Assembly (NCBI GenBank): GCA_030849065.1
Contig: JASAON010001659.1
Location: 124,001 to 188,000, forward strand
Source: Jaenimonas drosophilae
Lineage: Eukaryota; Euglenozoa; Kinetoplastea; Trypanosomatida; Trypanosomatidae
Reading direction: 5' to 3'
DNA: 64,000 nucleotides
Below are positions 1-7,092 of the stretch, piece after piece. Positions within the stretch are counted from its first letter, which is position 1, and each line of letters starts with the position of its first letter. The notes under the pieces were generated by a model that was not told the origin of the DNA, did no database searches, and saw only the letters and a list, made by a program, of their open reading frames with translations. Both the position numbers and the translations under genes were made by a program.

Positions 1-604
1 CAAGATGGCCGTGTGCGGTGGAGAGTAGCAACAGGACGCGGCCCACCTTGGCATGCTTCGGATTAAAGCGCTCCTCGTGAATTGCCAGCGACTCCAACAG
101 GAGGGCCTTCATGTCTGCGTACTTGCCCATATCTTCCTTGGCACAGGCCATGTTGTATAGGACCATGCCGTACTGCGGGTGATCAGCGCCATAGACGCGC
201 TCCACCATCTCCCGCGACTGCTGCAGCAGCTTCAGCTTCTTGGCGAAGTTGCCCACCTCACCATAGGCGCACGCAATGTTGTTGATGCAGCTCATCAAGG
301 TAGGGCTGTCTCTGCTGTGGTTCTTGGCCGCCAAGACCACCTCCCAGCCACGAATGGCCTCCATGAAGTCACCATGTTCGAAGGCCTCACCGGCGGTGCG
401 GCTGAGGTCGATGAGCTCCTTCTCGGTGTAGTCCTTTGGTGGGGAGGGGCTGCCTGCCGTGGAGCACAGGCGTCGAGGGGTTGAGAAGAGGGGCGTAGAG
501 AGTGCCACGTGGCCCAGTGGGCTGCGGTAGGCGAGGGTGGTGGTGGTGGGCCTGCGGATGCATCGTAGCAGTACACGTGTGCAGAAGGTGTGTGGGGGCA
601 TCAT
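1..604 (-). CDS. Mitochondrial TPR-repeat protein, N-terminal part (runs off the left edge)
   Basis: About 201 codons are open from an ATG-ATG pair at 604/601 to the window edge, so the C-terminus is missing. The first 50 residues are rich in Arg, Ser and Thr with almost no acidic residues and end near RRLCSTAGS, which looks like a mitochondrial presequence. From about residue 65 come helical pairs typical of tetratricopeptide repeats, for example YGADHPQYGMVLYNMACAK followed by ALLLESLAIHEERF, close to the kinesin-light-chain type of TPR. A pyrimidine tract ending in CAAG (616-643) lies just upstream and fixes the start. The function is unknown; a scaffold role in the mitochondrion is inference. 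Confidence 0.75.
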   Translation of the reverse strand, partial: MMPPHTFCTRVLLRCIRRPTTTTLAYRSPLGHVALSTPLFSTPRRLCSTAGSPSPPKDYTEKELIDLSRTAGEAFEHGDFMEAIRGWEVVLAAKNHSRDSPTLMSCINNIACAYGEVGNFAKKLKLLQQSREMVERVYGADHPQYGMVLYNMACAKEDMGKYADMKALLLESLAIHEERFNPKHAKVGRVLLLLSTAHGHL

Positions 605-615
605 TAAATAGACGG

Positions 616-643
616 CTTGAGAGAGAAGAGAAGAGAAGAAGAT
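616..643 (-). promoter_or_regulatory. Spliced-leader acceptor of the TPR gene
   Basis: In the sense direction a 25-base, almost pure C/T run ends in CAAG about 11 bases before the ATG pair. This matches kinetoplastid trans-splice acceptors. The AG lies at 616-617 on the plus-strand numbering. Confidence 0.6.
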
Positions 644-776
644 GGGTAATTGCGTCCATGACACCATGAGACATGTGTGCTGAGTACAGGTGGGTGTTGT
701 GTTGTGTTGAATCGATGTTGTTGTTGTTGTTGGTATGGAACATCGCAGAGTGATTGCAACTCTTCTTCACTCATCA

Positions 777-1544
777 TCAGAAATCATCCTCCGGGACCAT
801 TTGCAGCGCATCGGCCTTGGGGATGGCCTGACGGTTGTGCTGTACAGCCTCTTCTAGTCGCCGTGTGAGGGGGGCGATGGCCTCCACCCCGCGTACATCA
901 CAGCGCACAATCGTCTTCTTCCGTCGAACAAGACGAATGAGAGCGTTGACGCCCTTGCACCCACACGGGTTGTATGAGACATCCAGGGAGGCCACGTGGG
1001 GAAGTGGTTGGAGGGCTGCGCACAAGAGCTCCACCATCCCGCTGCTGAGGTACTGCTGGCGAAGGATGAGTGTGTTGAGGTGGACGCACTCTGGCAGGAC
1101 CGCAAAGATGGAGAGGAGCGCGGCACGGCCAACGTAGGAGCGGCAGAGATCTAAGGTGCCGCCACCTGTGCCATTGCCATTGCGGGCGGCGGGGCGTTGA
1201 GTCGGGCTATCCGAGGGTGCCCCCTCCGCGGCCTCCCACTCCGCCGTCCCGAGACGCACGGACTGCCGACGTGGTGGCTGCATCGCCTGCAGCAATGGCG
1301 CGCAACCTTCTGTGGCAGCCTCTGTCCTCTTCGTATCTACCATGAAGTCCGTGAAGGCCACGCAGGGCGGGTGCATCTCCACGGTGCAGCAGTAGGCGTA
1401 CTTCTCCATTGGGGTGAGTGGGGGTGAGGCGGGGTTGCTACGGACGGTCTTGGCGTGGACGGTCGAGAGCACCTCGAGCGCCTTGTTGAGTTGGTGGAAC
1501 TTCTCCACAACAACCAAGTCGTCGTACTCCGGCGGGACGTACAT
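777..1544 (-). CDS. Small leucine-rich-repeat protein
   Basis: 255 residues from the ATG at 1544. The reading frame stays open further upstream, but that part encodes the pyrimidine tract and AG of a trans-splice acceptor (about 1551-1590), so the shorter start is chosen. The C-terminal half carries ribonuclease-inhibitor-type LRRs (LNTLILRQQYLSSGMVELL, then HVASLDVSYNPCGCKGVNAL). The N-terminal half has no recognised domain and contains a low-complexity Ala/Pro/Gly stretch. LRRs of this type usually bind proteins; no partner can be named. The gene lies upstream of the TPR gene in the same cluster. Confidence 0.7.
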   Translation of the reverse strand: MYVPPEYDDLVVVEKFHQLNKALEVLSTVHAKTVRSNPASPPLTPMEKYAYCCTVEMHPPCVAFTDFMVDTKRTEAATEGCAPLLQAMQPPRRQSVRLGTAEWEAAEGAPSDSPTQRPAARNGNGTGGGTLDLCRSYVGRAALLSIFAVLPECVHLNTLILRQQYLSSGMVELLCAALQPLPHVASLDVSYNPCGCKGVNALIRLVRRKKTIVRCDVRGVEAIAPLTRRLEEAVQHNRQAIPKADALQMVPEDDF

Positions 1545-2089
1545 GGGCAAGCTAAGCCTTTGGCAATAACACGAGAAGAAGAAATACCATGAAGAAGAAG
1601 GAGGTACATGGTAGCATGGTATGTGATACGTCATCATCTACAACATCATCATTGCTCATCAGGGTTGATCATTGCAGATTCCGTGAATCGTTGTGACACC
1701 TCACACCAACAACGAGTTGGGGCTTGACAAAGAAGGGGACGCTGCAACAACAACAACAAGGAGATGGTTTGTGGGGTGGGCGGATGAGGGAGACAGTCAC
1801 AATGTCTCCCAAAGTGATGAATGGGTGAAGTGAGCGGCGAGTTAGAGTGCGATTATAGTGTGTGTGGGAGGTGGCAGTGTATACTGCACCACCTCCCAGA
1901 ACCGACGGAAGCAGGAAGGGTTGTATAACGCTCGACGTGCTCCCACCAAAAACTTCACCAACATCATCATCCTCAACACCACATCCGTTTCACCGCAGAG
2001 ATTATGATCGTTGGAAAGGCTGAGATTCGTTGTTCTGTGCCAGGTACGTACATTTGCGTGCGTATGTGCTGTTGGGGAGATGATGGTCC
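1545..2089. other. Intergenic region, no gene seen
   Basis: About 545 bases between the CtlX-type gene and the LRR gene. It contains the probable acceptor of the LRR gene near 1552-1590 and a short CAA run near 1745. No convincing coding frame or RNA gene was seen. Confidence 0.6.
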
Positions 2090-3172
2090 TTAGCCCTTCA
2101 CATCCTCCACCTCCTCAATCCCAGCGACCTGGAGGGTCGATGCCTCTGCGGCACTCGGGATGACCTCGCCGTGGGTGACGGAGGCACCCATCAAGCAGCG
2201 AATTGAGCCACCCGTGCGTCGCTCCACCACCTCACCGTAAAAGGGGAAGATGCAATCTGTGCCATACCAACGCTTTAGCTCCCGTGTCGAGGACACGCTC
2301 AGTTTCCCATAGGCTGTGGCGGAGAGGAAGAGCATGCGGCGCTCACCACCATCCACCGTGGGGGCCGCAACCTCCAGGGCGTTGCCCGCGTAGGCCTCCA
2401 CCTCCTCCGCGGAGAGGCGGACGACCAGCTTATAGTGCTGCGCCAGGTGTTCCTCAAAGCGCACCTTCGCGTCGTCGTCGGCGAAGCGCATCAGGTCCAA
2501 TGCCCAGGCGCAGATGCCCTTCCCGCACCACCCAACCACGTTGGTGTGGTAAATGGCATCCCCACTGGGCATCACAGAGGTGAAGACGAAGCGATTGCTC
2601 GGCGGGATGTTGAGGTACGCTTCACCACACACAAGATCAAAGAGGGCGTCGTCGGTGCGGCGCGACTGCGAGAGGTAGGCGTAGCGGCCGTCGTGGGAGA
2701 AGTTAATGGCGCCGGTGCCCTCGAGACAACGTCCCTCGCTTTGGTGGGCGCGGAGGTCGAGGAGCTCCAAATGTCCTTGGGCGGCGGCCTTCTGGAGCTT
2801 CTCCAGGACCTGCTGCCGCGGAAGCTCATCTTGGCGGTACTTGCTCATCGGATAGAGAATGACGAGGCGACGTGTGATGTGGCCCTCGGCATCGGTGAAG
2901 TTATGGAAGGAGATGGAGTTGTTGGGGAAGATGGCATCCCCCTGCTGGGCGTAGGTGACGTCACCGCGGGGGTCGTCCTTGTTGCAAATAAGTCGCGCGT
3001 CCACCCCATCACTGCGGAGGCGTGCGCGCATCTCACGAAGAAGACGATTGGCCGCGACTTGATCATTGGCTGCCTGTAGCTCGCTGACGCCTTTGCAGGT
3101 GATGAAGGTGTTATCGACGATTTCTGGGTTGGACCCAAAGTGAACGGGCTGGACGAAGAAGACGGATGACAT
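2090..3172 (-). CDS. CtlX-type amidinotransferase-fold hydrolase (arginine/citrulline-related), catalytically intact copy
   Basis: 360 residues. The protein has the guanidino-group-modifying (penta-propeller) fold signature of the CtlX/arginine deiminase-like family. It opens with VQPVHFGSNPE; the substrate-loop segment is CLEGTGAINFSHDGRYAYLS followed by RRTD, the catalytic histidine is in YHTNVVGW, and the nucleophile is the Cys of RRTGGSIRCLMG near the C-terminus (codon at 2195-2197). Known family members hydrolyse arginine, citrulline or related guanidino/ureido compounds; the exact substrate cannot be read here. No targeting signal is evident, so a cytosolic site is likely. A paralogue lies directly upstream at 4161-5231, evidently a tandem duplication. 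The start is well supported because both paralogues begin with the same motif. Confidence 0.85.
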   Translation of the reverse strand: MSSVFFVQPVHFGSNPEIVDNTFITCKGVSELQAANDQVAANRLLREMRARLRSDGVDARLICNKDDPRGDVTYAQQGDAIFPNNSISFHNFTDAEGHITRRLVILYPMSKYRQDELPRQQVLEKLQKAAAQGHLELLDLRAHQSEGRCLEGTGAINFSHDGRYAYLSQSRRTDDALFDLVCGEAYLNIPPSNRFVFTSVMPSGDAIYHTNVVGWCGKGICAWALDLMRFADDDAKVRFEEHLAQHYKLVVRLSAEEVEAYAGNALEVAAPTVDGGERRMLFLSATAYGKLSVSSTRELKRWYGTDCIFPFYGEVVERRTGGSIRCLMGASVTHGEVIPSAAEASTLQVAGIEEVEDVKG

Positions 3173-3461
3173 GGTTGTATGGGGGGTGGGCTGGGTTGCA
3201 GGTGTGTTTCAGTGTCTGTGTATGTGCGCTAGGGCTGGGTGACTGGACCCTGTGCGTGTGTTGTGATGATGATGAGAGGAGAAGGGTAGAGGAGAGAGGG
3301 TGGCAACACATGTGCGGATGCAGATCGAAACGCGGGCCTACACCAGCCGCACACACTCGTGATCGTCCATATTGGAATATTTTTGGAAGGTTTTTCTTGT
3401 CCACGCACCACGCACGAGTATGGCGCCCCCAGAGAATGGGGTCATTGTGTGAAGCTGCCCT

Positions 3462-3480
3462 CACACACACACACACACAC
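3462..3480. repeat. (AC)n microsatellite
   Basis: Nineteen bases of uninterrupted AC alternation in the spacer upstream of the intact CtlX copy. In the sense direction it reads as a GT run. Confidence 0.9.
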
Positions 3481-3879
3481 GCGTGTATCTTTATCCTACA
3501 CTTAATAGTGGGTACAGAGGTTGTAGGAGGGAGGTGATGAGCATGTGTAGGTGTGTGTGTGTGTGGGGGGGCCGGACGTGGAGCTGCTGGAGCGCGGCAG
3601 CCCCCACCCGAACACAAACCACATATGCATCATCAACCTTCCCGTCCTTGGATAATCGAGTTGTGGCTTCCATTTCCCTTTTCGTTGTTGTTGTGCTGTT
3701 TGTTTTTCTTTTTGGCGTGTGTTGGTTTCTTTGCTGCATTGTCATCATGCGTCGTCGTCGTCGTCATAGGGGCCTGGAGCGCTCACCACATAGATGGACT
3801 CCGGCCGTCTTTTCTCTACCATCGTTGGCACTGTGGAGGGGGGTGCTGGAGTGTGGTGGCAGAGGAGATACGTTGTTCG

Positions 3880-3912
3880 GCGATGAATGGATGATGCTCA
3901 TCCATTCATCGC
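3880..3912. repeat. Perfect inverted repeat, 15-bp stem with 3-base loop
   Basis: The left arm 3880-3894 (GCGATGAATGGATGA) is exactly complementary to the right arm 3898-3912, with TGC between. It lies about 250 bases past the stop of the CtlX paralogue at 4161, so it is probably in that mRNA's 3'UTR. A stable hairpin in RNA or a cruciform in DNA is expected; the role is unknown. Confidence 0.8.
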
Positions 3913-4160
3913 GGTGCGTTGTTCCCATGCGCGTTTCACTCCAGCATGTTGGGATGGCCCCACCACACCCACCACCCACGAGGGGCCATGTACAGACACA
4001 TACAGAAGACATGAATCCATGGAAAACTAAAAACAAAGAAGAAGATATAGACCTTCGTCAGCGTGCGGGGCAGCTGCAACACACCGCAGGCCTAGAGAGT
4101 ACGCGGCGGGATCGCAACCCCCAACACACCGACACGAAGCACATCGTGCCATGCGGCACC

Positions 4161-5231
4161 TTAGTGCTCCTCCTGCATAATGTTGAGGAGGTCGAGGATG
4201 TTGGCCTCGGAGGGCTGAGGAGCCACCTCACCAATGGTCTGGGCAAGCGCCACGATGCTGGCGACAGAGGTACCGAAACGGCGCTGGAGCACCTCTCCGT
4301 AGAGCTGCACGATGCAGTTCTTGCCGTAGAACTTCACGAGCTTTTGCTGGTTCTTCATGGAGAGGCCCTTGTAGGAGGACTCGGAGATGAAGAGGATGCG
4401 GTTGCCGCACTTCTGTGACGGCACCTCCACGGCGTTGGCGGCGAAGTTGGCGGACTCAGCCTCGTTGAGGTACAGCACGCACTTGTAGGTGCTCTCGAGG
4501 TGGTCGTAGAAGGCCTCCTTGGCGTCGTCGCTCTCGAACTTGATGTAGGGGATGGCGAAGGCGGCGATGTCCTTGCCGACGAAGCACACGGAGTTGGTGT
4601 GGGGGACCGGGGTGGAGGTGCCGGGGTAGGCGGTATCGAAGATGAAGCGGTTGCTTGGGGGGATGTTGAGGTTCTCCTCAGAGCAGAGGATCTCGAGGAC
4701 CTCCTCGCTGGAGCGGCCGGAGCGGGTCATGTATACGTACTTGCCATCGTGGGAGAAGACGAGGGAGCTGGTACCCTCGAGGTACTTCTTCTGGCCCTGG
4801 AAGGGGCGGAGGTCGACGATCTCCACGGGCACATCGGCATCAATGTGCTTGACCTTATCCAGAATGCGCTTCTTGGGGAGCTCGTCCTGGTGGTAGGGGG
4901 AGACGGGGTACATGACCATCACGCGGCGAGTGACCTTGCCCTCGCTGTCGGTGAAGTTGTGGAAGGAGAGGTTCTCGGAGATCAGCATGGCCTCACCCTT
5001 CTCGGCGTAGAGGTACTGGAAGTTCTTGGGCTCACGGCAGAGCTGGACGAGGCAGCTGGGGACGCTGAGGCCCTCGAGCTTCGACTTAAACTCATCAATG
5101 AGGTTGCACACCTGCACGCGGTCCGCCTCGTTCTGGCTGGCGCTCACAGTCTTGGCCTTGATGGCGGGGGCGTCGGCTCCCTTCGGGTTGGCGCCGAAGT
5201 GGACGGGCTCAATGAAGAGGGCGAAGCTCAT
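4161..5231 (-). CDS. CtlX-type amidinotransferase-fold paralogue lacking the catalytic cysteine (probable pseudoenzyme)
   Basis: 356 residues, homologous along its whole length to the product of 2090-3172 (same opening, FIEPVHFGANPK, and the shared SFHNFTDSEGK). The ATG at 5231 is chosen by this alignment; an open extension to 5402 has no homology. The histidine region is kept (PHTNSVCFVGK), but where the sister protein has RRTGGSIRCLMG this one has RRFGTSVASIVA, in an alignment without gaps, so the nucleophilic Cys is Ser (codon 4257-4259). The RRTD motif is changed to GRSS. The frame is intact and well conserved, so it is a maintained protein rather than a decaying pseudogene. It could bind substrate as a regulator or have a new role; this is inference. 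Confidence 0.8.
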   Translation of the reverse strand: MSFALFIEPVHFGANPKGADAPAIKAKTVSASQNEADRVQVCNLIDEFKSKLEGLSVPSCLVQLCREPKNFQYLYAEKGEAMLISENLSFHNFTDSEGKVTRRVMVMYPVSPYHQDELPKKRILDKVKHIDADVPVEIVDLRPFQGQKKYLEGTSSLVFSHDGKYVYMTRSGRSSEEVLEILCSEENLNIPPSNRFIFDTAYPGTSTPVPHTNSVCFVGKDIAAFAIPYIKFESDDAKEAFYDHLESTYKCVLYLNEAESANFAANAVEVPSQKCGNRILFISESSYKGLSMKNQQKLVKFYGKNCIVQLYGEVLQRRFGTSVASIVALAQTIGEVAPQPSEANILDLLNIMQEEH

Positions 5232-5439
5232 GATGATGAGATGAGTATGGAAGTGTGTTGGATGAGTAGGGTTTGAGGCACGTGCGGTATGATCTACACA
5301 CAGTGAAAGCAGAAGGAAGAGAAGGAGTGCAGCAGCTACACACATGAGCCAACAACAAGAACGGCTACAACAAAAGAGGATGTGAGGTATCATGTGTGCC
5401 ACACCTTAGTGTATGTCCTCCATGAGGCTGTTGGATTCA

Positions 5440-6873
5440 TTAGAGGAAGTCGGAGGCCATGGCGTTGAGCTGTTCCTCCTGGAGGGTGGAGAAGCCCGCC
5501 GTGTGAAGCCGTGCCCCGCGCAGTGCGCGAAAGAAGGATACAACGAAGGGCACCGACTCCTTCGACGCACTCCACGCCGTGAAGGCCAGCTTGGCCGCAT
5601 TCACCAACACCTCCGATTGCGAGGGATTGAATGGGGTCGCGTTGGGCCCCGCAATGCGTCGGACCCACTGAGTGAGCTCCGAGAAGATGGCGGGCGCGCG
5701 TGTGTCACGGATGCCTCGCTCCACAACAACTTGGCAGAGCATCGCCACCGCAGCCGGAGCTGGTGTGCCGGACGGTACCAAGGATGAGTCCTCCGTGCGA
5801 GCACGCTTGGCGGCACCCTCGCCGCCCTCTATCGCCACATACGCCTCGGCACCCACAACGGCGTCGCCAAAGTGTTTTTGGGTCTGGCAGCGCACCTCGA
5901 GCGGTGTCGTGGCGGGCTGGCCAAGGATTCTCGTCTTGTATGCCGCACGACGTTCCGCCATGTACTCATCATGGGTGCAGGTTCCCAGCCGTAGCTTCCA
6001 GTGGGCGATGGCCTCCTCGCGAAGGTTGGGATCATAGCCAAATTGCTGGCGCAGCGCCAATCCGACGGCAGCGTCGGGACTACTCAGCAGCCGATCCTCA
6101 AGTGAGGCAATGCGATCGCGCTTGTACTGCTTCTTCTCCTGCACACAATTGGAGCAGCGTCGTCGGAAGTGGCGATTGATGGCACCACAAAAGCCACACT
6201 TCCAGTCGCCCATGCGGCACTCGGGCGGCAGCGAGCCTTCCTCGCCCGGCGGATGCAGCAAGCGGCAGTTTTCGCCCCACGAACATCTTCCCTGGAGATA
6301 GTCCATGCAGGGCTGGCCAAAGTGGTTGAGGCCCGACTCATCTTCCATCTCGCGCTCCTCCGCCTCCCACGCGGCCTCCTCCGCGCTCTGCTGCGCCAAC
6401 ACCTCCTGCGGGTGGCTCACCGCCCACAGCCGCTCCTTCTTGGCCGTCCAGAGCGTATCCACGACGTGGCGGGAGAAGACACTCTCCCAGTGCTCCACGA
6501 GACTCTCATACTTTGGTGCCAAGACGGGGTCTTCATAGGGGATGTAGTCGCGGCCAATGTCCAGGATGTACTTGCTCGCCACGTAGCCATACTTGTCACG
6601 GTCCTCCTTGCAGAGTTTATCGAGCACGTACCAACACGCAAGTTGCTGGTTCCCCGTCCACGTCTTGATGTGGCGAAGGAGGGCGCCAATGACGAGCTCA
6701 TAGGACTGCAGGGTGTCGCCGACGGCACGGGCGAGGAGGGTGGCCTCGTGGATGGCCTTCTTTCCGGGCTTCTCAACGCGGCGAAGGCGCGCACAAAAGT
6801 CGGCAAAGTGGCGCAGCGTATCGCCATCAATCGCCGGTGGGTCTTGGAAGTACTCCTCACCGCCTCCGAACAT
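5440..6873 (-). CDS. CID-domain protein with CCCH and RanBP2-type zinc fingers
   Basis: 477 residues. Residues about 15-150 resemble a CID (RNA polymerase II CTD-interacting) helical domain, including ACWYVLDKLCKEDRDKYG and the later SLVEHWESVFSRHV. A CCCH finger follows near 205 (CMDYLQGRCSWGENCRLLH, spacing C-x7-C-x5-C-x3-H), then a RanBP2-type finger (WKCGFCGAINRHFRRRCSNC), then a mostly helical C-terminal region. CID proteins link transcribing polymerase to termination or 3'-end processing, and both fingers are typical single-stranded-RNA binders, so a nuclear RNA-processing role is likely. The kinetoplastid polymerase CTD lacks canonical heptads, so what this CID would bind is open. The start ATG follows a short leader. 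Confidence 0.75.
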   Translation of the reverse strand: MFGGGEEYFQDPPAIDGDTLRHFADFCARLRRVEKPGKKAIHEATLLARAVGDTLQSYELVIGALLRHIKTWTGNQQLACWYVLDKLCKEDRDKYGYVASKYILDIGRDYIPYEDPVLAPKYESLVEHWESVFSRHVVDTLWTAKKERLWAVSHPQEVLAQQSAEEAAWEAEEREMEDESGLNHFGQPCMDYLQGRCSWGENCRLLHPPGEEGSLPPECRMGDWKCGFCGAINRHFRRRCSNCVQEKKQYKRDRIASLEDRLLSSPDAAVGLALRQQFGYDPNLREEAIAHWKLRLGTCTHDEYMAERRAAYKTRILGQPATTPLEVRCQTQKHFGDAVVGAEAYVAIEGGEGAAKRARTEDSSLVPSGTPAPAAVAMLCQVVVERGIRDTRAPAIFSELTQWVRRIAGPNATPFNPSQSEVLVNAAKLAFTAWSASKESVPFVVSFFRALRGARLHTAGFSTLQEEQLNAMASDFL

Positions 6874-7092
6874 GATCCTAAGCTACACGAGTAGAGGACC
6901 GGGAGCTATTCAGCTAGCCATGTGATGATGCAAAAGAGGAAGAAGTGAGGTAGGAATAGATGCATCATGACAGACAACACGATGAAACGCGTGAATGACG
7001 AATAATAGGCATGGAATGACGTGTGTGTTTGAAGGTGAATCGTGAAGGTTGCTGATGCAACATCATGTGTGCGTGTGTGTGTGCCACTCCAA

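Larger units (their letters stand above)
3173..4160. other. Intergenic region with dinucleotide repeats and a perfect hairpin
   Basis: About 990 bases between the two CtlX paralogues. It holds an (AC)n run at 3462-3480, a (GT)n run at 3551-3565, several C/T-rich tracts that could serve trans-splicing of the downstream copy, and a perfect inverted repeat at 3880-3912. No gene is supported. Confidence 0.65.

Noticed and set aside
5232..5402. N-terminal extension of the Cys-less CtlX copy, resembling a signal peptide
   Set aside because: Alignment with the paralogue puts the start at 5231; the extension covers the untranslated leader and C/T-rich splice region.
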